Program-made: the position numbers and the translations under genes
Shown: piece after piece, positions 39,687 through 48,343 of the stretch
Numbering within the stretch: the first letter of the stretch is position 1
How the letters are laid out: the number at the start of each line of letters is the position of its first letter
From: JAWLEV01 sp046538105
Lineage (GTDB): Bacteria > Chloroflexota > Anaerolineae > UBA1429
DNA: 56,735 nt
Assembly: GCA_046538105.1 (NCBI GenBank)
Contig: JBKHJO010000010.1
Coordinates: 1-56,735, forward strand
Direction of reading: 5' to 3'
Notes under the pieces: generated by a model
Seen by the model: only the letters and a program-made list of their open reading frames with translations
The model's database searches: none
Told to the model about the DNA's origin: nothing

Positions 39687-40544
39687 TTAATCGGTCTTGT
39701 ATTTCTCCAGGTGTCCGTCCCGCGCCATGGCGAACACCTGCTCCAGCAGTTCTGCCTGTCGCTCCTTGGACATCGGCTCCCAGGAGCGGACGATCTCCAG
39801 ATTCTGCCGCAGCACTTCCATGGAATCTATGCCCGTGACCAGAGTATCGATTGGCTGAGACAAGACATAGGAGATGGCATCGGAAACCCCCACCTCCGTC
39901 TTGGGCAACCACCCGCCACACAGGCTCTTCATCCCGATAACCCCTATGCCACGCTCCCATAGAATGGGCAGGATCTGGCCTGCGAAGCTGCGAAATTGAG
40001 CGTCCAACAGGTTGATGGGCATCTGCACCGTATCCCATGGGAAATCATAGCCCAACATCTGCTCGAACAAATCTGGCCAACGGTGCCCGGTAAAGCCGAT
40101 ATGGCGGATCTTGCCCTCATCACGCGCCTTGATAGCCTCCTCAATGGCCCCCTCAGAGAATATACGTTCGGGTTCTCCCTCCTCGTTAATGGCATGGAAT
40201 TGCAGGAGATCTATATAATCCGTCCCCAACCTACGCAGACTCTCCTCCAATTGCTCACTGAACGTATCGGCATCGCGTCCATGATTTTTCGTCATGAGAA
40301 AGACTTTGTCTCGATAACCTCCTTGCAGGGCGCGGCCCATAATCCGTTCACTATCACCGTCATTGTAGCACCAGGCGTTATCGAGAAAATTGACCCCCTC
40401 ATCGATGGCCTCACGTATGATACGTACGCCGAGATCAGCGTCCCCTTGGCCGATGTGATATCCGCCCACACCGATGATGGTGACGCGAACTCCGGTGGAT
40501 CCCAAAACACGCGTCGGAATGCCGTTTCGCCGATTGCGCTCCAT
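39687..40544 (-). CDS. Aldo/keto reductase
   Basis: This 285-residue reductase has catalytic Asp55 and Tyr60 in 'NFLDNAWCYNDGDSE', lysine in 'VFLMTKNHG' and a 'DLLQFHAIN' histidine. The helix/cofactor end is shortened, with 'IDTLVTGIDSMEVLRQNLEI' near the C-terminus. It probably interconverts a sugar aldehyde or ketone with the polyol used by the next enzyme. First gene of a two-gene operon. Confidence 0.88.
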   Translation of the reverse strand: MERNRRNGIPTRVLGSTGVRVTIIGVGGYHIGQGDADLGVRIIREAIDEGVNFLDNAWCYNDGDSERIMGRALQGGYRDKVFLMTKNHGRDADTFSEQLEESLRRLGTDYIDLLQFHAINEEGEPERIFSEGAIEEAIKARDEGKIRHIGFTGHRWPDLFEQMLGYDFPWDTVQMPINLLDAQFRSFAGQILPILWERGIGVIGMKSLCGGWLPKTEVGVSDAISYVLSQPIDTLVTGIDSMEVLRQNLEIVRSWEPMSKERQAELLEQVFAMARDGHLEKYKTD

Positions 40545-40613
40545 GGTAGCCCCCTTGATCGCATAACAGAGAAGCCAGTTGTGAACACTTTTTTTATGCT
40601 TTCATCATAGCCG

Positions 40614-40643
40614 ATTATATAGACCCCTGTTCCGATCCGTCAA
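40614..40643 (-). promoter_or_regulatory. Promoter of the aldo/keto reductase-polyol dehydrogenase operon
   Basis: Minus-strand TTGACG (40643-40638) and perfect TATAAT (40619-40614) are 18 bases apart, about 70 bases before the ATG. Confidence 0.7.
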
Positions 40644-40695
40644 GCAGATATGGCTTCACAAATATAAAAGGCTGTACAAGAATGAAAAATCTCTG

Positions 40696-40723
40696 TTGTA
40701 GTCTGGCACGCTTGTGGTATAAT
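40696..40723 (+). promoter_or_regulatory. Promoter of polA
   Basis: TTGTAG (40696-40701) and perfect TATAAT (40718-40723) are 16 bases apart, 23 bases before the polA ATG and just before its AGGAGG site. Confidence 0.75.
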
Positions 40724-40746
40724 CAATTCTAGGAGGTTGGATAAAG

Positions 40747-43494
40747 ATGAATTCCAAGAAACGCCTGATGCTGATCGATACACACGCCCTTGCGTATCGT
40801 GCCTATCATGCCATCCCGCCCTTGACTAGCCCTTCGGGAGAGCCCACGAACGCCAGCTTTGGCTTCATGAATATGCTGCTCAAGGCCATAAATGATCTCT
40901 CGCCGGATTACATCGTCGCCACCTTTGATAGCGGGCGCACATTCCGCCACGACGAATACGAGGAGTACAAGGCCCATCGCGCCAAGATGCCGGATGACCT
41001 GAGCCCCCAGATCGAACACATCAAAGCATTGGCAAATGCCCTGGGAATTCCGTGCTACACAAAGGAAGGTTTCGAGGCCGATGATCTTCTGGGAACCCTA
41101 TCAAAACGGGCTACCCAAGAGGGACTGGAGACGATCATCGTCACCGGAGACAGCGACACCTTGCAGCTCGTTTCCAAAGATGTCAAGGTATTGACCCCGC
41201 GCCGTTCCCTGGGAGACACCAAACTCTATGATGTCGAGGCCGTCAAAGGGCGCTATGAACTGGAACCAGAGAAACTAATAGACCTCAAAGCCCTTATGGG
41301 AGATTCCTCAGACAACATACCTGGTGTATATGGGGTGGGCGAAAAGACAGCCACCCGGCTTCTGAAGAAATATGGCTCTGTCGAAGCCGTCTATGAACAC
41401 CTGGATCAGGTGGAACAGACGCGGTTCCGGAACGCCCTCGAAAAGGGACGCGATGACGCCATCCTGAGTAAGCGATTGGTCACCATCGAACGCGAGGTGG
41501 ACGTCGATCTGAATCTAAAAGAGAACGAGTGGGGAGCATTTGAAAGGGCCGAGGTGATGGAGTTACTCCGCGAACTGGGATTTCACTCCCTCATAGACCG
41601 CATTCCTGGTGAGAGAAAGACGGATCCCGGTCAACTGCAGCTCTTTGAAAGTGTGGAGGCAGCAGCCGATTCCCAAAAAACGTCGGCATCAGAGCGGTAC
41701 GCAGTCGTCAATTCGGAAAAAGACCTGGTGAGGTTGATCGACAAACTCGAGAAGACATCTCGTTTCGCCCTCGACACAGAGACGACCGGGCTCGACGTCG
41801 TCGATGCGGACCTGGTGGGCATCTCCGTAGCCATATCGCCCGGCGAGGCCTACTACATACCCGTGGGACACGAGGAAAAGCAGGGGGAGCAACTGCCACT
41901 GGACTTGCTCCACAAACGGCTGGGGCCAGTACTCCTGAACGATAACTGCAAGGTGTTCCATAATGCCAAGTTCGATATAATCGCTCTGGAACGTCACGGG
42001 CTCCCCGTCAAAGGGCCCTGTATCGACACCATGATCGCTGCGTGGCTGTTGAACCCTTCGGGACATGGCATCGGGCTGAAGGAACAGGCATGGCAGCGTC
42101 TGGGCATCGAGATGACACCTATCGAGGATCTCATCAAAAAAGGGCATCGGGAACGTACCATGGCCCAGGTCAGCATCACCGAGGCGGCTCCCTATGCCTG
42201 TGCCGACGCCGATATGACCCTGCGGCTTGCCAATGTCCTCGAAAGAGAACTGAAAGAACGGGAACAATGGGACCTTTTCGTGGAGATGGAGATGCCCCTG
42301 ATCCCCGTGCTGGTCAGCATGGAACGCCATGGCGTGGCCGTGGATCCCCAGGCCCTGGAGGCCATGTCCCGCAGAATCGAGGAACAACTGAAAAAACTCC
42401 AGGAGCAGATCTATCAATACGCCGGCCACACCTTTAACGTCAGATCGACACAGCAACTGGGCAAGGTATTGTTCGAAAAGATGAAACTGCCCATTATCCG
42501 TCGGACCAAAACAGGCTACTCTACAGCAAAGGACGTGCTGTCGGAACTGAAAGATGAGCACCCCATCATCGATGCGATTCTGGAATATAGAAAGTTAGAG
42601 AAACTTCGGAGCACCTACATCGATATCCTGCCCGATCTCGTAAACCCTTCCACGGGGCGCATCCATACCTCGTACAATCAGACGGGCACGAGTACCGGAC
42701 GGCTCTCGTCGAGCGATCCCAACCTGCAGAATATCCCTGTGCGAACGGAACTGGGACGCCACGTGCGGGCCGCCTTTGTCGCGCCTCCGGAACACGTGCT
42801 GCTGGGCTGCGACTATTCTCAGGTCGAGTTACGTCTGCTGGCCCACTTTTCCAGGGATCCCGAGATGATGGCTGCCTTCCGTCGTGGTGAGGACATCCAT
42901 GCCACCACGGCAGCAGCGATCCACGGCGTTTGCCTCGCAGAGGTGACAACTGAACAACGCAGCCTGGCCAAGACTATCAATTTCGGCCTCATGTATGGCA
43001 TGTCGGCATATGGTCTCGCCTCCCGTACAGAACTCTCCAATGATAAAGCGCGCCGATTCATAGAGACCTATTTCGAACGCTTCAGCCAGGTAAAAACCTA
43101 CTTTGATGCGACCCTCGCATTTGCTCACAAGCACGGCTACGTGGAGACGGTCATGGGACGTCGCCGCTACTTTCCAACGCTCAAGGCGACAGACGAGGGC
43201 AACAGCCGCGCACAACGCGCGGCCGAGCGGGCAGCCATCAATATGCCCATTCAGGGCAGCGCAGCGGACATACTCAAGATCGCCATGATCCGCCTTTACC
43301 ATCTGTTGCGAGAGAGAGAATTAAAGGGTCGCTTGATCTTGCAGATACATGACGAACTGATTCTAGAAGTGCCAGAAGAGGAACTGACGAGAACGCGAGA
43401 CCTGGTAGTTGACACCATGGAAAATGCCTATGAATTGGATGTACCCCTCAAAGTGGATACGGCTGTGGGAGAGAATTGGATGGAGATAAAGTAG
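40747..43494 (+). CDS. polA: DNA polymerase I
   Basis: This 915-residue enzyme has three domains. The 5' nuclease domain (about 1-290) has 'LMLIDTHALAYRAYHA', 'VATFDSGRTFRHDEYEEYK' and 'DDLLGTLSKRA'. The 3'-5' exonuclease (about 320-500) has its acidic pair Asp343/Glu345 in 'ALDTETTGLD', so proofreading should work. The polymerase domain has motif A Asp689 ('DYSQVELR'), the O helix 'RSLAKTINFGLMYG' (Lys742, Tyr750) and motif C 'HDEL' (Asp869). It fills gaps in repair and lagging-strand synthesis. Its stop overlaps the argS start by one base. Confidence 0.98.
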   Translation: MNSKKRLMLIDTHALAYRAYHAIPPLTSPSGEPTNASFGFMNMLLKAINDLSPDYIVATFDSGRTFRHDEYEEYKAHRAKMPDDLSPQIEHIKALANALGIPCYTKEGFEADDLLGTLSKRATQEGLETIIVTGDSDTLQLVSKDVKVLTPRRSLGDTKLYDVEAVKGRYELEPEKLIDLKALMGDSSDNIPGVYGVGEKTATRLLKKYGSVEAVYEHLDQVEQTRFRNALEKGRDDAILSKRLVTIEREVDVDLNLKENEWGAFERAEVMELLRELGFHSLIDRIPGERKTDPGQLQLFESVEAAADSQKTSASERYAVVNSEKDLVRLIDKLEKTSRFALDTETTGLDVVDADLVGISVAISPGEAYYIPVGHEEKQGEQLPLDLLHKRLGPVLLNDNCKVFHNAKFDIIALERHGLPVKGPCIDTMIAAWLLNPSGHGIGLKEQAWQRLGIEMTPIEDLIKKGHRERTMAQVSITEAAPYACADADMTLRLANVLERELKEREQWDLFVEMEMPLIPVLVSMERHGVAVDPQALEAMSRRIEEQLKKLQEQIYQYAGHTFNVRSTQQLGKVLFEKMKLPIIRRTKTGYSTAKDVLSELKDEHPIIDAILEYRKLEKLRSTYIDILPDLVNPSTGRIHTSYNQTGTSTGRLSSSDPNLQNIPVRTELGRHVRAAFVAPPEHVLLGCDYSQVELRLLAHFSRDPEMMAAFRRGEDIHATTAAAIHGVCLAEVTTEQRSLAKTINFGLMYGMSAYGLASRTELSNDKARRFIETYFERFSQVKTYFDATLAFAHKHGYVETVMGRRRYFPTLKATDEGNSRAQRAAERAAINMPIQGSAADILKIAMIRLYHLLRERELKGRLILQIHDELILEVPEEELTRTRDLVVDTMENAYELDVPLKVDTAVGENWMEIK

Positions 43495-45167
43495 TGAATC
43501 TTTTAGACGTTGAACTGCATAAAGCCCTTATCGAGGCGCTGGGCTCGGCCCAGCAAGCGGAAGCCCTGCCTCCCTTTGAGATCCCTGAGAAAGTGACCGT
43601 CGAGCACCCCAAGGATGAAAGCCTTGGAGACTTTGCCACACCCATGTGCATGAAACTCGCAGGCGAGGCCCGTATGAACCCTCTGAGAATCGCCGAGATT
43701 GTGGTGGAGTACCTGCCCGAGATGCCTTTTTTGGACACCGTGGAGGTCGCTCCCCCGGGATTCATTAACTTTCGCGTCAGCGAATCGTGGCTCACCTCTC
43801 AGATAGAAGCGATCCTGGATATGCCAGACGATTATGGCAAGATAGATCTGGGAGAAGGACGGCGCGTACAGGTCGAATATGTTAGCGCCAACCCCACGGG
43901 TCCTCTGCACATGGGATCGGCACGGAACGCCGTCTTGGGGGACGTTCTGGCCTCCGTCCTCGAAACAGCAGGATACGATATACAGCGTGAATATTATGTC
44001 AATAACGCCGGCAGCCGTATGCAGGCATTCTACGAAACCCTCTACGCGCGCTATGCACAGGCCCTGGGACAGGATGTGGCCGTTCCAGAGGAGGGGTATC
44101 ACGGCCCTTATATGGTAGATATTGGCCAAGAGATCGCTGCCGAGCACGGAAAACGCTTCTTGGAGATGCCCAGGGAAGAGGCCTTGAAAGGAATAGGTGC
44201 GCTGGGCCTTGAGCACGTCATTGAGCAAGCCAGACAGGATCTGGCCCTCCTGGGCATTGAGTATGACCGCTGGTTTTCCGAACAAAGCCTGTACGAAAAC
44301 GGACAGTTCGAGCGCGTCATGAATATCTTACAAGAGGGTGGTTACCTCTACGAGCACGAAGGTGCCACGTGGCTCAAAGCCACGGCCCTGGGAGGGGAAA
44401 AGGATGAGGTGGTCATCCGTTCCGACGGCACCCCCGGCTATTTTGCCTCTGATATCGCCTATCACTATAACAAGTTCGTGGAACGCAGATTTGACCGCGT
44501 CATCGATGTCTGGGGGGCTGACCATCAGGGCCACGTTCCGCGCATGAAAAGCATAATGAAAGCGTTTTCGCTGGATCCGGCCCGACTGGAGATCATTATC
44601 TACCAGTTGGTGACCCTCAAACGGGGCGGGGAAATCGTACGCCTGTCCAAGCGTACGGGGGACATTGTGACGCTGCGAGAGGTACTGGACGAAGTGGGCA
44701 GCGACGCTATGCGCTACTTTCTCCTCTCTCACTCCGCGGGCAGCCAGATGGAGTTCGACATCGATCTGGCCAAAGAACGCTCGCAGGATAATCCCGTATA
44801 CTATGTTCAGTACGCCCATGCCCGCATCTGCTCCATCCTGCGCCGCGCCAGAGGCATAGAAGGACAAGCGGACGGCGACGTCGGACTGCTGACCAGCGAA
44901 CCAGAGCAAACCCTCATCCGCCAGATGCTGCGTCTGCCCGAAGTGGTGCGCCTGTCCGCCGATCTCCTGGCCCCCCACCATCTAACCTATTACGCCTACG
45001 AACTGGCGGGCGCCTTCCACACCTTTTACCGGGATTGCCGCGTGCTCAGTTCCAATCCAGAGGACGAGGAGATAACCAAAGCGCGCCTTAAACTCGTCCG
45101 GGCCTGCAGGATCGCCCTGGCACGTGCACTGGAGATCATGGGAATGAAAGCCCCCGAGAGGATGTAG
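43494..45167 (+). CDS. argS: Arginine-tRNA ligase
   Basis: This 557-residue class I synthetase charges tRNA-Arg. The ATP-binding motif reads 'NPTGPLHMGSARNAVLGD' (HMGS instead of HIGH, residues 139-142). The KMSKS-like loop is 'IVRLSKRTGD'. 'RYFLLSHSAGSQMEFD' and the DALR tail ending 'ALEIMGMKAPERM' are conserved. The GTG at 43494 (TAGTG overlap with the polA stop, GGAG site eight bases before) is the best start; a TTG at 43476 would add six residues inside polA. Co-transcribed with polA. Confidence 0.95.
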   Translation: MNLLDVELHKALIEALGSAQQAEALPPFEIPEKVTVEHPKDESLGDFATPMCMKLAGEARMNPLRIAEIVVEYLPEMPFLDTVEVAPPGFINFRVSESWLTSQIEAILDMPDDYGKIDLGEGRRVQVEYVSANPTGPLHMGSARNAVLGDVLASVLETAGYDIQREYYVNNAGSRMQAFYETLYARYAQALGQDVAVPEEGYHGPYMVDIGQEIAAEHGKRFLEMPREEALKGIGALGLEHVIEQARQDLALLGIEYDRWFSEQSLYENGQFERVMNILQEGGYLYEHEGATWLKATALGGEKDEVVIRSDGTPGYFASDIAYHYNKFVERRFDRVIDVWGADHQGHVPRMKSIMKAFSLDPARLEIIIYQLVTLKRGGEIVRLSKRTGDIVTLREVLDEVGSDAMRYFLLSHSAGSQMEFDIDLAKERSQDNPVYYVQYAHARICSILRRARGIEGQADGDVGLLTSEPEQTLIRQMLRLPEVVRLSADLLAPHHLTYYAYELAGAFHTFYRDCRVLSSNPEDEEITKARLKLVRACRIALARALEIMGMKAPERM

Positions 45168-45206
45168 GATGTAACAGAGAACTACATAGTGAAAAGAGAA
45201 AGGATT

Positions 45207-46265
45207 ATGCCCAGAGAGACCATGATCCCCCGTGAACGCTGGCGGGCGGTGTTGGAACGAAAACAGCCGGATCGCGTACCTATGGATTACTGGACGACGG
45301 ATGAGGCACGAGACAAACTGCTGGCCTACCTGGGGCTCGGCAGCGAGCGAGAGATGCTCGAGCGGCTACATATCGACAGGCCCTTTACCGTCACCCCACG
45401 TTACGTGGGTCCCCCCATCCCTGAGAATAAAGATGTCTATGGCATCGGATATCGCGATATAGACTATGGCACCGGCACGTACCGCGAGGCCGTGCATCAT
45501 CCCTTGGCCGAGTACGACACTGTAAAGGAGATCCAGGATGACTACCGCTGGCCAAGCTCCGATTGGTACGACTACTCCGACCTACCGCAGCAGATCGAGG
45601 GTTGGGAGGAGTATCCCATCCGGGGCGGAGGCTCGGAGCCCTTTTTAATATACAAGAATCTTCGCGGCCAGGAACTGGCCTTTATGGACCTGGTGCTACA
45701 TCCGGAAATGGTACACTACTGTCTCGATAAACTCTTTGAACTGGCCTATCAGAATACGCTTCGCATCTACGAGGCGATCCCAGACGAGGTGATGATCACC
45801 TACGTGGCTGAGGATATGGGCAGTCAGGAAGGGCTTCTCTTCTCTCCGGAGCAGATTCACGAATTCCTCATCCCGCGCATGAAACGCATGATGGATCTGG
45901 CCCACGAGGCCGGCGCTTTTGTCTTCTTTCACAGCGACGGCGCTGTGCGCAAGATACTCCCCGATATGATCGAGGCGGGTATCGATGTCCTCAACCCCAT
46001 CCAGTGGCGCTGCAAAGGAATGGAGCGAAAAGGGCTGAAACGCGACTTTGGCGACGACCTCATCTTCCATGGGGCCATGGACAATCAATATACGCTGGCC
46101 TTTGGTACCGTGGAGGAGGTACGTCAGGAGGTTCTGGACAATCTGCGCCTGCTCGATGACAACGGCGGCTACATCCTGGCCCCATGCCATAATATCCAGG
46201 CTGTCGGTCCTCCAGAGAATGTGGTTACCATGTACGAGACATGCTATCAGCATGGCTGGTTTTAG
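45207..46265 (+). CDS. Uroporphyrinogen decarboxylase family protein (UroD/MtaA-like)
   Basis: This 352-residue TIM-barrel protein of the UroD fold has 'RERWRAVLERKQPDRVPMDYW' at the start, 'EDMGSQEGLLFSPEQIHEFL' in the middle, and 'FVFFHSDGAVRKILPDMIEAGIDVLNPIQ' and 'GGYILAPCHNIQAVGPPENV' towards the end. The His and Cys residues in the last two fit a zinc-type methyltransferase site. The 'HSDG...NPIQ' signature is that of corrinoid methyltransferase-like members rather than true HemE. The methyl donor is unknown. The ATG at 45207 follows AGAAAGG; a GTG at 45189 is an alternative. Confidence 0.85.
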   Translation: MPRETMIPRERWRAVLERKQPDRVPMDYWTTDEARDKLLAYLGLGSEREMLERLHIDRPFTVTPRYVGPPIPENKDVYGIGYRDIDYGTGTYREAVHHPLAEYDTVKEIQDDYRWPSSDWYDYSDLPQQIEGWEEYPIRGGGSEPFLIYKNLRGQELAFMDLVLHPEMVHYCLDKLFELAYQNTLRIYEAIPDEVMITYVAEDMGSQEGLLFSPEQIHEFLIPRMKRMMDLAHEAGAFVFFHSDGAVRKILPDMIEAGIDVLNPIQWRCKGMERKGLKRDFGDDLIFHGAMDNQYTLAFGTVEEVRQEVLDNLRLLDDNGGYILAPCHNIQAVGPPENVVTMYETCYQHGWF

Positions 46266-46291
46266 GTTATTTGGACAAAACGGAGGGAAAC

Positions 46292-46900
46292 ATGTACATA
46301 GGAAGATTCGTCATCTTGGGCAAAACGAGTGGAGAAAAGTGGTATCTGGGATATCGGGTCTCATCGCGCTCTTTTCCTAACCGTACCATTCGCACTGAGG
46401 AGGATCGCGCCGTGGTCATTCCCACAGAGGATGCTCCCCCGTCTGATAATCCTTATATCTCTTATAATTGTATGCGCATACATCAGGGCATACTGGTCGT
46501 CTCAAACGGCACCCACGTGGACCCCATCATCGACAAAGTCAAGATCGGCTACGGTCTGCGCGATGCCATGGCCCTCTCCCTCCTGGCTCTCGATTATGAA
46601 CACGACGCTTATAACACGCCACGTATAGCCGCTGCCCTGGACGCCGAAGCGGATCAGGGCTACTTGGGCATCGTCGCCGACGACCAGTTGACGGTTAAGA
46701 GCATCGACGTACCATCGGGCAAAGCCTTTCTCATCGCCACTTACGAACATACTTCTCCCACGCCCATCGACCTGGAGGGCGAAACGGTGGAAAACCTCTG
46801 CAAGGAGATTCTCCAGTGCCAGTACGAGCATCCTGTGGCGGCTCTGGCCACCATGTTCGAGGATGGTGAACTGCGTGTGGCTGCACGTATGGTGAAATAA
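46292..46900 (+). CDS. purO: Archaeal-type IMP cyclohydrolase (PurO family)
   Basis: This 202-residue protein has 'MYIGRFVILGKT', 'YLGYRVSSRSFPNR' and 'GYGLRDAMALSLLALDYEHDAYNTPRIAA', which match the PurO/IMP cyclohydrolase-like family. It closes FAICAR to IMP, the last step of purine synthesis. Most bacteria use the C-terminal part of PurH for this, so PurO in a bacterium is uncommon. Length is typical. An ACGGAGGG site precedes the ATG at 46292; the longer frame from 46241 overlaps the UroD-like gene. Confidence 0.85.
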   Translation: MYIGRFVILGKTSGEKWYLGYRVSSRSFPNRTIRTEEDRAVVIPTEDAPPSDNPYISYNCMRIHQGILVVSNGTHVDPIIDKVKIGYGLRDAMALSLLALDYEHDAYNTPRIAAALDAEADQGYLGIVADDQLTVKSIDVPSGKAFLIATYEHTSPTPIDLEGETVENLCKEILQCQYEHPVAALATMFEDGELRVAARMVK

Positions 46901-46918
46901 GATTCACCACAACAATAT

Positions 46919-46953
46919 GGGGCGTCAAATCTCACGGTGAGATTTGACGCCCC
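46919..46953. terminator. Long near-perfect palindrome between convergent genes
   Basis: The 17-base arms 46919-46935 and 46937-46953 are exact inverted copies separated by one base (15-pair hairpin with a small loop). It sits between purO and the convergent nicotinate phosphoribosyltransferase gene. No T-run follows, but position and strength suggest two-way transcript ending. Confidence 0.7.
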
Positions 46954-46978
46954 ACGAATTGCCTGCCCGAGCGTCCTC

Positions 46979-48148
46979 CTAGAGATCTAGCCCCTCGATC
47001 TGCGTCAGAACATACTCCCGAATCTCAGTGGCCAACGGCAGATCAGCCACGATCCTCCCATCCTCTATCAGAGGCACGTTCAGGAACTCGCGCTCCGCAC
47101 CGCACGTACAACGTCCCGGCTCTCGCTTCCAGTACACGACCTCCGAGGCGCCACATGCCGGACAGCGGGCCAGGAATTTGCCACCTCCCTTTTTGCCTCG
47201 CTTGGCAAAGGGGCTCCCTTCTATCTCCACGATGTCAAAGGCGAAATCGATGGTACGCGCATTGGACAGCGAGGTGCCCACGCCATATCCATCGCAGATG
47301 GGGTTCAATCCGGGGATATTCTCCTCATCTAACCCGCCGCTGGCAAAGAACTTGACCCAGTCGTAGCCTCGGATATCCAGTTCCCAACGCGTTTCCTCCA
47401 TCAGATCGTACAGATCGCCCCGCCGCGAAGAGGGTGTATCGAAACGCACGCCAAAGAGCCTTTCGCCCATGGCCTCCGCCAGGCGCAAAGTCTCAAATTT
47501 CTCGTCCTTGAGGGTATCGATCAACACGATGCGCCCCACCTCCGGAGACACCGCCTCGTCAAAGGCCCAGGCCGCCTCCAACGTGTCGCCCAGGAGAAGA
47601 ATCAGAGCATGGGGCATGGTCCCCGTCGGCGGGATATCCATGAGATCGGCAGCCGCTAGAGTGGAGACCCCATCACATCCTCCCACGTAACAGGCCCGCT
47701 CGATCATGGGCGCGAGGGCCGGATGCATCCTGCGTGCACCAAAACTGAGTAGGGTACGATCCCCCGCAGCCAGGCGGCAGCGCGCTGCCCTGGTCCCTAT
47801 ACCAGAGGCCTGGCATATCAACCCTAGAAACGCCGTCTCAAAGTGACCAAAGGCCGTATAGGGCCCCTTAATAGTCAGTACAGGGTCGCCAGCGCGAAAG
47901 ACGGTCCCCTCCGGCAGAGACCACACCTGAATGCCCAACCCTTCCAACAGGTTGGCCACCTCCTCGATGCCCACGAGGATGGCCCAGGGCATATTTTCGG
48001 GTAAACTTCTCACCCGCACCTCGCCAACCACCTCCTTGTCCACATCACGGGCCTCAATCGCCGTACGCGCCCTCTCAAAATAGATGTCCGTCACCCGTCC
48101 TGCACGGATCTCATCTCCCGTGGCGACGTGAAATCTTTTTTTAGCCAC
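46979..48148 (-). CDS. pncB: Nicotinate phosphoribosyltransferase, with zinc-ribbon end
   Basis: This 389-residue enzyme makes nicotinate mononucleotide from nicotinate and PRPP for NAD salvage. Motifs are 'ATGDEIRAGRVTDIYFERA', 'CQASGIGTRAARCRLAAGDRTLLSFGARRMHPA', 'VRFDTPSSRRGDL' and 'WVKFFASGGLDEENIPGL'. Towards the C-terminus a zinc-binding set 'ARCPACG...GRCTCG' appears, as in the archaeal-like group of these enzymes. No typical bacterial C-terminal extension is present. It is divergent from the radical SAM gene, with both promoters readable. Confidence 0.88.
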   Translation of the reverse strand: MAKKRFHVATGDEIRAGRVTDIYFERARTAIEARDVDKEVVGEVRVRSLPENMPWAILVGIEEVANLLEGLGIQVWSLPEGTVFRAGDPVLTIKGPYTAFGHFETAFLGLICQASGIGTRAARCRLAAGDRTLLSFGARRMHPALAPMIERACYVGGCDGVSTLAAADLMDIPPTGTMPHALILLLGDTLEAAWAFDEAVSPEVGRIVLIDTLKDEKFETLRLAEAMGERLFGVRFDTPSSRRGDLYDLMEETRWELDIRGYDWVKFFASGGLDEENIPGLNPICDGYGVGTSLSNARTIDFAFDIVEIEGSPFAKRGKKGGGKFLARCPACGASEVVYWKREPGRCTCGAEREFLNVPLIEDGRIVADLPLATEIREYVLTQIEGLDL

Positions 48149-48218
48149 CGGGCCTCCCTTCAGATCTAACGCCTATCACTATCAAATAACGCTCCATCAT
48201 AACTCCACACTGCGACCC

Positions 48219-48246
48219 ATTATAGTTAAAAGCCCCAACCTTTCAA
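48219..48246 (-). promoter_or_regulatory. Promoter of the nicotinate phosphoribosyltransferase gene
   Basis: Minus-strand TTGAAA (48246-48241), a 16-base spacer and perfect TATAAT (48224-48219) lie 70 bases before the ATG. Confidence 0.65.
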
Positions 48247-48284
48247 GCCATGTGCGCAACGCCGCAGCCCAGTGTTCCTTCCCT

Positions 48285-48313
48285 TTGACGAGAGAACCCT
48301 TCATGCCTATACT
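48285..48313 (+). promoter_or_regulatory. Promoter of the radical SAM/glycine cleavage operon
   Basis: TTGACG (48285-48290), a 17-base spacer and TATACT (48308-48313) lie 30 bases before the ATG at 48344. This rules out the in-frame ATG at 48272, which is upstream of the promoter. Confidence 0.75.
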
Positions 48314-48343
48314 GCCCTAGAGAGTGAAACAGCAGGGAGCCAA

